A DNA stretch of 64,000 nucleotides from Rallus limicola (Eukaryota > Chordata > Aves > Gruiformes > Rallidae), in NCBI GenBank assembly GCA_022605955.1, contig JAKCOZ010000001.1:98860211-98924210 (forward strand). Reading direction: 5' to 3'. The notes beneath the pieces are model-generated. The model ran no database searches, was not told the origin of the DNA, and saw only the letters and a program-made list of their open reading frames with translations. This document shows positions 45,483 through 58,599 of the stretch, in pieces. Numbering within the stretch: the first letter of the stretch is position 1; the number at the start of each line of letters is the position of its first letter. A program made the translations under genes and the position numbers.

Positions 45483-48400
45483 CATTTATAAAACCAAGGA
45501 AAGTAATTTAGAGTTGTGAAGGACATATGGAGGCTAAAGGACTTGTGTTAACAGTGCATGAATCTCTGTAATGTCAGTTGACACTAAGTTATAACGATCA
45601 TAATATATGTCTTGATTTATTTTTTTTAAAGCTATCATTAAAACAACAATTAATAATGTATTATCGTGTTTAAAAAATTACACAGAATTGAAATTATCCT
45701 TTCACTTTCAGAAAAAGTGATCAGTTTAAGTCACAGTAGTTTTACTCTCTTAGAAGTCATTCTTGATGCAGGTCTGCAAACCAAATAGTTCTTACAGGTT
45801 CTACCACTAGAAGTTAAATTCTTAGGGATCATTGTGCTTCTTGTTTATATGATCAGAACTACAATGCTGGCAAAAATTTCAAGTGTACTGAAATATTCCA
45901 TAAAGACCACACATTAAATCCCACAATATAATTACACTGTATTTGAAATTACTGATACTCTAAATCAATTGTTTACAATGGAAGAAAACAAATTTTATAT
46001 TAAAATATTTTTCTGAATAAAAACTAAAGCATTCTATATTTTTTTAATGAAACAATGAATATATTAAAAATAAGTTTCCCCTGAAAGTAAAGATGTGACA
46101 AAGTATAAGAGTATTGTTGTGTATCTTTAGTAATGCCTTATGGATTATGACAGCAAATTCAAGGTATCTCTTCATATTTCTAAAAGAAGATAAAGTGAAT
46201 CCTATATAGGCAACAGTTCACACACAGAGCATATTTCAGAGATGAGAATAGAGGCATCAGATACTTGATCCACATCCACAAATGGTATGAAATGCTCTGG
46301 AAAAATTCTGCATTTAGATTCCACACATACACACACCTTGACTTGATGTTTTCTAAAAATAAGGCATTATAACAAATTTCATTATAATGGTTACACTTCG
46401 AAAAACTACTATCTTGACTAAAGAAACCCCATATATACCAGCTTTAAATCCAACTTTAATTACATATTTTTTAGTATAGAGATAATAAATATTTCCTGAA
46501 GTGAAGTTTAACTACTGTTACATTCTGAATTTAAGATCAATCCCAAGTTAATATGAAAGTATCAAGTACAAGTGAAAACTACAAAAAGTATTATTAATTT
46601 AACAGTACATAAATTATACTATAAATTATAGATAAAGGTATATTAAAGCATCTATTCTTCACAATCTAAAAATTAAATACTAAGGTAATTTTCAAATACC
46701 ATTAGCATCATTATCACAGAAAACCAATACTGGAACTGTTTAGTTTTTTGTTTCTTGCCTTCATCTGAAGTAAACAATCTTTGGGCTGAAGAAGACACAA
46801 GTAATGATACATGCGCAATATGAAACAATACAATAATTTACAGTAAATGCTGTAATATATGATCATAGTAACTCAAAGACGAGATATATACTACAAAGAA
46901 GAAAATCAGATGGAGATATTTTAACATCTGAAAAGCATAAATCATACCATGAAAAATGACTGGAACAAGCTACTTCAGGATAGGTCTAAGTGATTTCTCA
47001 TTAATCTCTATGATAATATGTCCAAGTGTAATCTCTCTATACTTTGAAAAAACAAGGTATATCACTTGGTTAATTGACCTTACCTGGAATACAGTTCTAG
47101 ATGTTAATGCATCTTCCTAAGATGTGTTTAAATTACTGTGCTATGTAGGAAAAAAAAAAAAAAAAGAAAATTTTCTAAAATGCCTGTGTGTATTGATTTA
47201 TAATGAAAAAGGAAGTAAAGATAAACATATGCGTTTCTGAGTCTAAACCATAGTCATTCATCATTAAATCAGCTGAGATGTTGCTGTATCCATATTAGGA
47301 TAATTTTTACAGTTGATTAACCAAATTTGAACATATTATATCTAATTTAATCAGTGTGATTTGTTACCAATTAACGTAGGTTCCTAAACCAATATATCAG
47401 ATAAAATATACTGGATATTTAGAATTCAGGTATTTTCATCCAACAGGATTTATATATTGTGTAATAAAGTGAATCTCTGCTACGTTTAATATTAATCAGC
47501 ATAAGCATGGAGGGAAGAATGTTTAGCATGCACAAAAATATGATCAGTTGTTTTAAAAGTGAAACAGTACTGAATTTTTATATTGAACAAACAGGTCTAT
47601 TTTTATATATCGGTGTAGAAAGTTGTGTCTTTTACAACAGTACTCATTATGGAACTCCATTACTGCTAACAATAGCATTGAGGGTTGACCAGAACTTGCA
47701 GCTACAGAAAGATTAGTAACTTCAAAGTAAGGTGATTTTTCTCATATATTCTTTAATTCTCCACCCCTCCACTCCCGAAATGCTACTACACTCCCTAACT
47801 CTGTTGATATCTTAAAGAAAGGCAATTGCAGCTTGAATTATTAAATAAACACTGAATTCTCACAAAACCTTTAATAGAATTTAATTTATCTCTAATTTAT
47901 AATAGCAATGTATCACCTAGTCTTGCTTGGCCTAACAAGAGTTTGGTCCCATAAAACAGAAATGAATACTCATAAGCCTAAATATATGGTCTCAGGGGAA
48001 GGGTAAAAAAAAAAAGTCAAAAATGTTTTAAATTACTGAGGTTGATTCACGTCATAGACTGGAGATACAAAGTCATTTTCAGAAATGGAGCATATACATG
48101 GAAGTGTGCTGATGTTAACTTTTGCCTTCCACATATTGACTTTAAAAATTAATCTGTAACCTAAAACTAGGGTTTCATTTTAACATTTGCCAGCTACTTG
48201 TCAAAGTACTGAGATGGGTTTTCTATTTGGCTCTATCTGCACTTCTGCAGATTTACTAGTAAAACTCCTCTAGAACTTTAGAAAAAAAAAATATTTAAAT
48301 CTTGTCAATTCCAAGATTAACTCCTAGGTCTCATAATTATCCTCAAAATATAATGCAGCATGCATTTAAAAGGAGTCAAAGATTCCATGAAGGACTCGTC

Positions 48401-49328
48401 ATAATCTGTCTATATGATAACACAGTACTTAAAATAGTAGAAGTGACATTAAAGCACAGAAAAATACCCTTGTGGTAGCTGCTATGACAAGAGTGAAAAA
48501 CTGCTGTCAGTGCAGTCTGGATGAGCAGAGTGTCTGGCTAAGGAAGATAACTTCACTCAGCAGCTGATGCAAGGGGTTTCTGCTTGATCAAGATGCTTGA
48601 GAGTCTTCTGAAATAGCAAAAGGCTGAGTAAGTACATCTAGCTCCAAATAGGGAAGGCACATGCCATATGCATCGTACTGGTTTCCATTCACTGACTTAA
48701 ATTTTGTTTTCCTTTCAGGTCATAAGAAAATCAGAGGTGACCATCTCAATTACATATATTCAAGAGAATCTTAGAATAACATAGTGAAAAATGTAGCCAA
48801 GGAAATACTCCTTAGATCTGGATCTGAACTGAATTTATGCCATGTTTCAGGTTCAGAATAGGGCCACACTTATTCCCTGTGTGAGCATCGAATTCTTGCG
48901 TATTTGAGCGTCAATATTTCCAGTAGCAACAATTCCACTGTTTTCTGCATAGCTGCTCCCATGCATTCCTTGGAGGAGAAAATCTGTGTCCCAAAACTCA
49001 TATCAAAGAATTAAACCACTATAGGTCAAATTTTCTCAGATTGAGCCATACAAAGAATTTACACTTCACTAAGAAAGAACAGTTAACTTACATTAAAAGA
49101 GTAGTATTTCAAAAAGCACCTATTTTAAACTAGTGCTTGAAAGAAAGAAAATAAGCCAAACACCTATTTTATGGAACTGAAAGCCAAAACCAGCAGAATT
49201 ACTCACGGTACAAAGTGCAAGAACAGCATTACTTGGTAACTACATTTGCTGTCACCAAAATAAACATTTTGGTTATATAGCTATATCACTATGCATTTAT
49301 CAGTTGTAGTTAATAAAATTATAGCTAC

Positions 49329-49348
49329 AACTCTATTATGATAGAGTT
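49329..49348. repeat. 8-bp palindromic hairpin
   Basis: AACTCTAT at 49329-49336 pairs with ATAGAGTT at 49341-49348 around a 4-nt loop. Confidence 0.6.
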
Positions 49349-51929
49349 ATACAGCTCTTTGTAGCTCTTGTTTTTTAAAGTGTTTTAACAGGCAAATAAT
49401 TTTGATTTCTGCATACAGCAGGGAATTTCCCTGTTGCAACAAAACTGCTGCTTTTGGATATGGAAAGAAGAAACTGAAATTAATGTAGTTGCACTCCATG
49501 GTTTTTACTTATGTTTATAAAAAAACCTTTCAGTGGTAGTCTTACAGTAAACAGGAATGCTTTAGAAAAAAATCCTGTTTGTGATGTTTTATCAGTGTGG
49601 AGGTTGCTATTTGTCAGGAACAGGGCAAGTCAGAGAGTCCCGTTATTGAAAGCTCACTAAGTAAATTCAAAATTCTTATTCTTTGGGGTGGTTTGTTGGG
49701 TGTTGTTTGTTAATGTTTATTTGTTGGTTTGGTGGGTTTTTTTTCAGTTGATTTTGTTTTCTTCCCCTAACAGCCCACATTGAAATTTTGAGATAATCTT
49801 ACTAAAATATTGTCTATGACTACACAATGTTATCAGATAGCTTTAGAAGAAATTGAACTCCTGTCTAAAAAGTTGGGGCTTTTTTAAGTTACTTTATCAT
49901 CCCTCCTCAGGATCTGCAGAGCAATGGCAGAACAAGTCTTTTATACTGAAACCACAAAAATGGATCTAATTTTCTTTCACCTTGGTTTGTTCTTCTTTCT
50001 CTTTGTTTAGAGAAAATTATCTGCATGAAACCCACAAAATTTTGTGTGTTCTAGGGAGGAAATAAGTTTAGAAAAAAAAGAGAAAAAAATAGAAATTCTG
50101 TAAAGTGTGATAGCAGTGTAAGCACAAAGTCATTAGAGAACCCAGTCAGTTATGACATCTCTTATGCCAGAGAGATGTCAATCCTGAGATGGTCTAGCAT
50201 CCTTAAGCTCATGCTAAGGCAGATAGTCAAATGTTCACCTGCTAGAAAACAAAAGTGATTTTCTTTAAAGCACTACAAGAAACTTCTCAGCTGAAATTAC
50301 GCACCGATAGTCTTCAGTAATTAAAGTAGTTAGTCCCCAGTTTTTTTACTCCAATGGATTTTTTTTCTTGATTAAAGAAACCATACTGAATATGGATTAA
50401 CCCCATGAGAACAGCAAGTGCCACAAAACAATCTCTAAGATCATGAGGAATGTTACGGGCAGTGAGCTATTTAAATTACAACAGGTTCAGTATGTTGAGA
50501 GTTCAGAAAAAGCCCTCTCTGTTTTCCTAGGAGGGTGGTTGTCCCATCATTCATGGTATTACTAGAGGAGTTTGGCATGTTTCAGATAATAAAGTAAAAG
50601 CAGAAGTAGTATGTGATTTTATTCTTTAAGTACAAAACAAAATCCCAAAGACATGGGTGAAAATAAACAGGTATTGTTAAGAGACTGATGGTACAAAGAC
50701 AAATGTCAGTAAGATTGCTCTCAATACAATTGACCACAAATTAGAGTGCAAATGTCTCCTGTGTGAACAAGATTCAAACTCAAATTCATCAAGAAATGGT
50801 TTAACATTAATCATTGACTGCATGACACAGCAAAGACTCCAAACTGGTGACTCAGTCCTTCCAAACATAGATATTTTTATGGAGTAAAAAAAAAAAAAAA
50901 AGAAAAAAAAGGCAAGGAAAAAAAAAAAGTATCAAAGTATTACATGAAACATTACCATCCGGAGATCAAATCTTTAACCCATATAATATGTTATTGGGGA
51001 TTAGATAAAGACTTTTCATGTGAACTTAAAGTGATCTAAACCCTCCCTCTTGATATGCTACCTGTCCAACTCGAATCGAAAAAAAAACCAAAACACATCT
51101 TTATTTCCTGTTTGACTTCAAAGAGGCCATTGGTGCGATACTGCAATTTACATGTTAATAAAGGTCTGCTTCAAGCTATGTGTGACCTAGAACAACTAGT
51201 CATAAATATAGGAAGTTAATGACTATATTTCAAAATATTCCAACAAAAAATTAATGAAAAAATATTATTTCAAAGGTAAAAAAAGATGCCATGCAAGTAG
51301 AAGCAGAATTAAAACCTCTTTCTATGGTGTTCTTATATGTTCTTTGTTTTGAGCTAAGCAAAAATAGATAGGAAAGAGTGGGAAAGAAACATTTGTAAAA
51401 GAAAACAACTGAATATCAGTCTAAGCAATTTATTAGAGAAAATGCTAACCACGGTTTTCCAGTGACTGCTTGTTTAGGTAATACAATTTTAATACGTAAC
51501 AGATAGAACACTTTGAAGTGACCAATTCACAAGGGTAGGGTTTTTTTTTTGAGGTTGAATATTATTCAAAGCTGATGATCCAGCTCTGATTATATGCGTA
51601 TCTCTGGAGGGCTGAGTGACCAATCTGATTGTTACAGCTAAATAAATGCATGATTGGAGCCTTTAAAGTTTTCTGAAAATTCTCTTATTCAAATGTTATT
51701 GCTACATCAAAACATCGGTTGCTCTATCAAACTGAATATTTGTTGCCATTTCAAAATTGAGCCTGAATCAATTTAGCTTCTGCCCACCTGTAACTAGTTA
51801 AATATTTTCCTTAAGCTAATTGCATGTAGACAACTTAGGGGGGAAAACTACAACAGTGATATTACACGAAGTAATTTGACAAGAAATCCCATTGAAAAAA
51901 CCTGATATATGACAGTGAGGTCAGAAAAC

Positions 51930-52180
51930 CGGCAGTGATGGCTCATACAGCCTGGGAAACCTGGAAGTGTGCCTACTACCACGATGCTCAATTTTTAGAC
52001 AGCTGTACCTACCGGTGTAGCTATGAAGGTGTTGGCAGTGACAGTAGCCGGGTAGCCTACATCAGAAAGGAAGATCAGAAACTAGCTGTTCTCAATCCTC
52101 ACCTGTTCCACGTCGTGGGTGGGTGTGGGCGTGGCTAGAAGTGGGAAGAGAAGGTTGCTGAGTTCGTGATGAGTAAGCAA
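51930..52180. other. CpG-containing, GC-richer patch
   Basis: This patch has several CpGs (in CCGGCAG, CCACGATG, ACCGGTG, GCCGGG, CACGTCGTGG, GGGCGTGG, TTCGTG), while kilobases on either side have few. It includes GGGTGTGGGCGTGGC near 52120-52134, a KLF/SP-type GT-box. A 67-codon open frame at 51935-52138 spans it but shows no known domain. It could be a regulatory element, a decayed exon of a retrocopy, or a fragment of an unrecognised repeat. Confidence 0.45.
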
Positions 52181-52649
52181 GGTTGATTCAATGAAGATAC
52201 AAGGGGAGTTACTTTGATTTTTTTTTCTCATTATCAAAATTATTTAAAATTAACTTTCCCTACTTTGAGTCATTTCAGCAGTAATTGTAATTGGTAAGTG
52301 ATCTCCCTGCCTCAATCTAATCCCATAAACTTTTCCACCTTATTTTGTCTCCCTGCCTTTTTGATGTGTAGAAGTGAGAGCAGCTGGGCAGGAATCTGGC
52401 AGCCAGCCCTCAACCCACTGCAATAACTAACTTGGTCTCAAAATCACAACTGTACATCATTGTTGGCTTGCTCAGTTTTGGATCTGTGATAGGTTTGTGG
52501 TTCTTTTCACAATTAACTTTCTTTCTCATGAAAGTCTTTAAATAACTGAGGACCCAAATGCCAAACAATTGCACGTTGATCTATAAATGCTGGTCCAGAA
52601 AAGAAAATAAAATTTTTGTCACTCTAGAAAACTGGCATAATCCACATTG

Positions 52650-52843
52650 ACAAAGTGATGTAACACTCCTAGAACAGGCTCCCCAGGGAAGTGGTCACAG
52701 CACCGAGCTTGACTGAGTTCAAGAAACGTCTGGACGATGCCCTCAGTCCCATGTTCTGACTTGGTTGATCCTGTGTGGAGCCAGGAGTTGGACTTGATGA
52801 TCCATATGGGTCCTTTCAACTCAGTATTTTATGATTCTATGAA
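52650..52843 (+). mobile_element. CR1 LINE 3' end
   Basis: AGAACAGGCTCCCCAGGGAA at the start, then AGTTGGACTTGATGATCC, GGTCCTTTCAACTC, and the tail TTTTATGATTCTATGAAA at 52843. The 5' end is truncated. It is fairly well preserved. Confidence 0.94.
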
Positions 52844-52947
52844 ATGTACATATCTCATGATGCATCCCCTTTCTTTTAGAGAAATATTTGAGATATTACA
52901 ATTACTCATATCTAAACTGTAAACATATTTAACATCTTTGTAAACGT

Positions 52948-53075
52948 TGACAGGCTTAGGGCATCAACCACCTCTCTAGGAAGCCTGTTCCAATGTTTGA
53001 GCCCCTTCTTGGCAAAGAAATGCTATGTCACATTCAGTCTAAACCTCACCTGGTGCAGCTTTGAACCATTATTGT
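52948..53075 (-). mobile_element. CR1-like fragment, minus strand
   Basis: The plus strand reads GACAGGCTTAGGGCATCAAC, then AGGAAGCCTGTTCCAATG and CTTGGCAAAGAAATGC. This is the reverse complement of the CR1 region at the ORF2 end and start of the 3' UTR. It is diverged and truncated at both ends, about 100 bp from the plus-strand tail at 52843. Confidence 0.8.
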
Positions 53076-56000
53076 CAGATCTGTTTTATTATTGCCTAGC
53101 CAGCTTTTGATTCAATGTAGCTTTTTCCCAGAAGAGGTATTTTAATACAATATCCTGTGTTGTTTCAAGGATAGCAGTTATGCAGGCTGAGAGAGAAAAT
53201 GAAACACTTCATCCCAAATAGTGTGCGGGATCTCAATGAAAATGATTCATTTGACAAGCTATTATCTAATACCAAATATGGTGTGTTGAAGTGTGATATC
53301 CACACTGAATAAATCTGAAATCCCTGTGACTGCACTTAAAAAAATGGAGTTAGGAAAAAGTTAGGAAGCTTGATAAAAAAAAAAAGAATAAGAAGGATAA
53401 CAAATTTAATTATTTTAGGTAGCAAGGAGAGCTCTGAACAGAGCACAGTTAGCAAAGCATCAGTGCACAGTACTTCAGACAGACTAAGAAGTTGTTGATG
53501 TGATTGAGTAGAATAGTAAAGGAAGGTATTAGAAAGAAGCAGCACATTAAAGAAAAGAGTCAGGATATTACACAACCAGCTGATGACCAGTGTATAAAAC
53601 AAGCCTTCAAAGAGGCAAGACTACTGAAGAAAAATATTGGTGTGGGTAGGGATTTTTTGTTTGCTTTGGGTTGGTTTGTTTTTTTTTTTTTTCTTTAAAG
53701 TGCTCACTGAAGAAATAAATCCAGGGGTCCTTGTAAACGGCCCAGCAGGTTTACTCCTTGTAAGAGGCCCAGCAGGTTTACCTTCAGTTGGAGTGCCTCT
53801 ATATTAGACTAGAGAATTAAGTTAACAAAACTATTTACAGGAAACTCTAGGACCAGATGGTACTCAAATGGAATTACTAATTTTAGTCTTAAACATCTTA
53901 CTTAACACCACTTCCATATTAAGTGGCAAGTTTCCCCAAACAAAAAGGAAATAGGAAGAAATTCTCCAGGTACTACTGTAGGGCTGGAAAATGTACCGAC
54001 TAATGGATCCCAAGGTCTGACAGTTTTCAAAAAAAGTCAATACATTTTTCAGCAAACCAATAAATTGGATTGTTGAAATAACTCTGCTTTTAAACCTTTT
54101 AAAGTTGTTTGAAAGGTCGGGAAAAAAATCTAGCAGATTTACATTTCAAGAAGGCTTTGACCAAAACGCTTTATTAAAAGCTTTAGGGAAATCAAGAAAT
54201 CCAATGAAAAGGTGGTGATATAGATAAGTAATTGGTTAAAAAAAAGCATTTGAGAATTAATACTAGTATATACTCTGTTACCAAATAGAAGAACACATAC
54301 AACGGTTAGTAAGAAGGAAAGTTTTCTAATAACATCAAGTTACTGATGACAATGAAGACAATGAAATCTAATAAGGTCCAAATAAATCCGTTTTGATACT
54401 AACTGACAGTAAAACAACAGCTAAAAAATTTGATATTATAGACCAAAACAAGTGAAAGGTGTGTAAGTAATACTTTATATAATTCATGAAGAATGAAAAC
54501 TAAATTTGCATATTGAATATCATGCTCTTTGTGGACCATTATAAAAAACATAAGTGACATGCAGAGGCTGTGATATTTTTATGAAAACATGACCTCAAAA
54601 CTAGTTAGCTGACAAAAGTAAATCTAATGTTAAAAGCTACTGAGAAACAAGAAAAAATACCTCCAAAAATAGCATTCTATCACCACATAAGTCCACAGTT
54701 CATTTTTCTTTGAAGCACCGAATTTCCTGTTTTGGAATTGATTAAAAGAAATTGGAAAAAAAGAAGGAATAATTGTATAAAAATTACTACTATACTATGT
54801 GTTCTGATGAGATTTATCTACAAAATTCAGGAACATGGAGGAGTCCTGATCATTTGTCACATCTTCCAATGCAAGTTCCAGGAGTCTTCTAGTGAAAGGC
54901 TGAAAGTAGTAAAAACAAGGCTTAAAACACTTGATAAAATAAGGCAGCTTTTCACACAGCAAGAGACCTGTGTACATCCCTACCAAGGGTAGTGTAGCTA
55001 CTGACAGTTCACATGGATTTGATGGAAGACTGGAAAAGGTTTCAATGGTAACTCTTCAAGAGGTTTAAGTAGAATAATCACAGCAGGTTCAGGAAGCCTC
55101 CAAAGCTGACAACAGTTGGAAGCAAGCAGAACTTGATGGGTAGGGAAGCAATCATTTAAAAGTATCTATCTGTTTTCTCTCTTCTTAAATATCTGCATGT
55201 AGCTGCTTCAGGATGAAAGTTGCTGTGCTACATAAGCGTTTGACATGAGCCAGTGCTGCTGTTCCTGAGAGCTACTGGGTAGGAGACTGGTTCCTGGGGA
55301 CTGGTTTCTACAGCCACTTGTACTGGAGCTATGGATTGCCTCCTGATACTTTTTTTGTTGCAATTTTGCACCATGAGGTTAAATGACTCAAACAGGATTT
55401 GATTAAGGTAACTATTAAATTACATGGGCTAAAAGAAAGAGGATGAAATGAGTAAGACACTTTTGAATTCTCACTTCAGCTTCTCAGGAGCCCAGTGAGT
55501 TTTTAGGAAATTCACCATGCTAGTGGGAAGGAAAGGGGAGAGGATAATTTTTAATGTTTAGAAATATACTACTGGTATTTCCTTATGTTGGCAACCATCT
55601 TATATGCATGGTCACCTGAGGGACCAATTAGACAAAAATCTCTAGAGCAAAATCCTGATGCAGCTTTTCTTTGCTGAATGGCATTCCCAGAATTTCAACA
55701 CTGACCAAACACACTTGGTGTTTTTGAACTACTATAGGAAGGTAAGGAAATGTATTAAATAATATATTATAGACAGAACTTCTGAGTCTCCTCGCTGCTA
55801 CAAGGCAGGAAAGAGCCAAAGGAAAAAAAAAAAGGAAGAAAACCCCACAATTCTTTCAGTTCTTTGTCCTCTCCTTTATATCTTTGCTGTGGGAGCTCTT
55901 ATTTTCCCTTACAACTCTTTCCTATATATAGATTCTTCTCCCATGTCAGCTCAAGTATTAGTAAAAACTTCTTCCTAAACAATTTTCTCAATACAAGCTT

Positions 56001-56181
56001 AGTCCATTCATTAGAATACTTTAGAAAGGGAGAAAAAAAATGGTTTGAAGAATCAGTATATTTTGAACAAAATTCCTTTATACTTCTAGTTTACTTCATA
56101 GTTAAATTTTCCAGTTAGCAGAGGACTCAAAGAAAATAAAAATATTTCAGACATTCTGAACAGATTTATACACAGAATACA
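53076..56181. other. Unique DNA, no gene seen
   Basis: AT-rich sequence with no recognised repeat family or exon. It contains a T/G-rich tract ending in a T-run at about 53640-53697 and a 27-bp tandem pair at 53728-53780. Confidence 0.6.
53728..53780. repeat. 27-bp tandem duplication
   Basis: The 26-bp unit starting TCCTTGTAA and ending CCCAGCAGGTTTA occurs at 53728-53753 and again at 53755-53780, with a few differences near its middle. Confidence 0.85.
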
Positions 56182-56287
56182 CAGAGTCACAGAATGACCA
56201 GGTTTGGAAGGGACCTCGAGATCATGTAGTCCAAACTCCCTGTCAGTCAGGTCACCTATAGCAGGCTGCACTGGACAGCATCCAGGC
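56182..56287 (-). mobile_element. CR1 LINE 3' UTR, minus strand
   Basis: The tail complement ACAGAGTCACAGAATGACC is followed by GGTTTGGAAGGGACCTCGAG, ATCATGTAGTCCAAACTCCC and GGTCACCTATAGCAGGCTGC. This is only about 105 bp, strongly 5'-truncated. Confidence 0.92.
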
Positions 56288-57205
56288 AGGATACACACAT
56301 ACCTCTCCTAAAGAAAATGAACATCATGTAATAGTTCATTTTAATTGCCAAATAACTGTTATTTCTAACTGTTTCTTCATATCACTAATAAGGAATAGTT
56401 CACTGATATCAAGATCCTGCTCAAAGACTTTTCAGAAAAAGAATCAACCAGTTGTACTAGATTAGCATATTAATTGATGTTGCCAGATATACACATATGT
56501 CTTCTTAATGTCAAGAGTACTCAAAGCTTGAATTCCATTCAAAGGCTGTTGGAGATGGGCTTTCCTAAAGCAGCCAAATCTCATCAACTGATAGTTCTTG
56601 AAAACAGAAAGATGATTAATAATAATTCATTTTTTTAAAATCTCTATTTAGAGAGTGCAAGTACATTGAACAGGATTAAAAAAACAAACAAACAAACAAA
56701 ACAAAACCACTTACAAAACCCAATACCATAACCAAAGCCTAGTAGCATTTCTAGGCAATGTTTAAGTTTCAAAATATTGATTTAGCTCAGTCACAACCAA
56801 AACACTAAAATTCTGCTCCTAAAAAAGTGGATAAGAGCAAAGGTACAGCTGTACATAACAGGGGATCCTAAACCCAGAATTATCTGTCTTTTCACCATGA
56901 CTCTGAAAGCATCACATATCTTGTTTTCATGTAAGGCAATACTCCATAATCCCTGTACCTAAAACTATATGAATCTCTTCAACAGATAAGACATATGTGC
57001 ACATACAGATCCTGGTTGCATTTACAAGCTGCAACTAGATTGCTGCTACTGACACCACTAAAACAATTTTTATAGCTCATTTTTGGCTATTTCTTCCCCA
57101 AAACTTACTTCAGAATAGGAAGAAATTTTAAAGGCCTTTGCACTAACCCCCCTTGCAACTAATACTGCCTGCTAGTAGGGCTTTAAATCTTTATTAGAAT
57201 GGACA
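56288..57205. other. Unique DNA, no gene seen
   Basis: No exon or repeat family recognised; the only notable item is an (AAAC)n tract at about 56678-56708. Confidence 0.6.
56678..56708. repeat. (AAAC)n tract
   Basis: AAAAAAAC followed by four to five AAAC units, then AAAACCAC. Simple repeat. Confidence 0.85.
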
Positions 57206-57210
57206 TCCAT
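57206..57210. repeat. Target-site duplication TCCAT (left)
   Basis: TCCAT precedes the LTR and GCCAT follows at 58273-58277; four of five bases agree. Confidence 0.65.
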
Positions 57211-58272
57211 TGTAGTGGTTTGACCCTGGCTGGAGGCAAGACACTCACCAAAGCTGCTCTATCACTTCCCTTTTCAGCTGGAAATGGGAGAAGATATATA
57301 TTGAGAGGCTTAGGAGTCAAGATAAGGACAGGGAAAGATCATTCTGCAATTAGTGTCATGGGCACAATAGACTCAACACAGAATAAAGAAAAGAAAACTC
57401 TCTCATTTATGACACTGCACTGCACACCCAGTGACACCAGAGTTGGGTAATGAGAAGTGCGACCAGATCTTAAAGCACCTCTCCCCACCCCTTTCTTCTC
57501 AGTAGACTTCACTTCTTCCCCCACACTGTGGCAGAGGGAGGGGCAGGGAATGGGAGTTTCAGTCACTTCCTCACAAGTTGTTTTCCTTCTTAACCGGTTG
57601 AGGGGGCATTCCTCACACTCTCCCCCTGCTGCAGCATGGAGTCCCACCCAGAGGAGACTGTCCTTCACAAACTTCTCCAACGTGAGTCCTTTCTGTCAGG
57701 GCTTCAGCTCTACACCAGCTGCCCCAGCACAGGTCACTTCCATGGGGTGCAGTCATAAATCACAGAATGTCTCTCAGGCCCAAATTGCACCAGCCTGGTC
57801 CTCCACAGGGTCACAAGCACCCCTCAGCAAACATGCTCTTGTGTAAGTCTCTCTCTCCATGGGCTGCAAGTGCTGGCAGAGACTTGCTCCAATGCAGGTC
57901 ACAGCATCTTCTATATGTCTCCACCTGCTCCAGCATGGGGCCTCTCCATCAGGTGCATCTTTCTCTCCAGCACCTGGGCAACTTCCTCCCCCACTTCTTC
58001 CCTGGCCTTGGTGTCTCCACAGTTTCTTAAATCTTCTCACTTCCATCTCTGGTGGCAAAAAGCAGCTGCTTGAGGTTTTTTTATCCTAAATGTGATTCCC
58101 AGAGGTGGTGTGACCATCATTGATGGGCTTGGTCTTGGTCAGCAGAGGGTCCAGCCTTGAGCCAGCTGGTGTTTGCTCTGTGAGGCCTACAGAGCTTCTG
58201 GCTGCTGCTTGCAGAAGCCACCCCTGCAGTCCTCGCTTCTCCACCAGAACCCAACCATGCCAAACCACAACA
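57211..58272 (-). mobile_element. Complete group A solo LTR
   Basis: Read on the minus strand the 1,062-bp element starts TGTTGTGGTTTGGCATGG and ends CCAGGGTCAAACCACTACA. The first 600 bp match 6418-7035 and the last part matches 26500-27220. The final bases resemble the ends of group B, so the two groups share a U5 end and are probably related. Short phrases built around CCATGG recur (CCATGGGGTGCAG and CCATGGGCTGCAAG on the plus strand). Several overlapping open frames (for example 129 codons at 57457-57846) lie inside on both strands and show no known domain. Confidence 0.92.
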
Positions 58273-58277
58273 GCCAT

Positions 58278-58599
58278 ATATGCTGAGACTCAGGGGACCT
58301 CTTCCTTTCTCCACAATGAACAGTTGACTCAGCTTTCTGTGGTAGCAATACACTCTTGGTAACAGGTCTCAGTAATGAAATGATATATGACTCTAAAGTG
58401 CCTTTGGCCAGCAAGATCTCTGATTTCCTGTTCTACTTTTTGATTAACTTTATCTAGTAAGCTAATGTGGGCTATTAGTGGTTGTCGTGCTTATTAAGGT
58501 AGACCTTACCAAAAATAATGTTTTAAAGTCTGAAAATAAAATGGGATTCATAAAGAGTGTCCAGAGAAATCTACAGGTCATAGACAGCTACACCTGAGT
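58278..58599. other. Unique DNA, no gene seen
   Basis: About 320 bp between the group A LTR and a rearranged CR1. No repeat or exon is recognised. Confidence 0.5.

Larger units (their letters stand above)
43591..52649. other. Long repeat-poor stretch, no gene seen
   Basis: About 9 kb with no recognised exon, RNA gene or transposon. It contains an A/C-rich tract near 44255-44330, a 21-bp tandem pair at 45441-45482, A-runs at 47150-47165 and 50886-50929, a palindrome at 49329-49348, a T/G-rich tract near 49680-49750, and the CpG-containing patch at 51930-52180. Confidence 0.6.

Noticed and set aside
57457..57846. 129-codon open frame and overlapping frames on both strands
   Set aside because: They lie wholly within the group A LTR. 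Open frames on several strands at once reflect GC-richer composition rather than coding.
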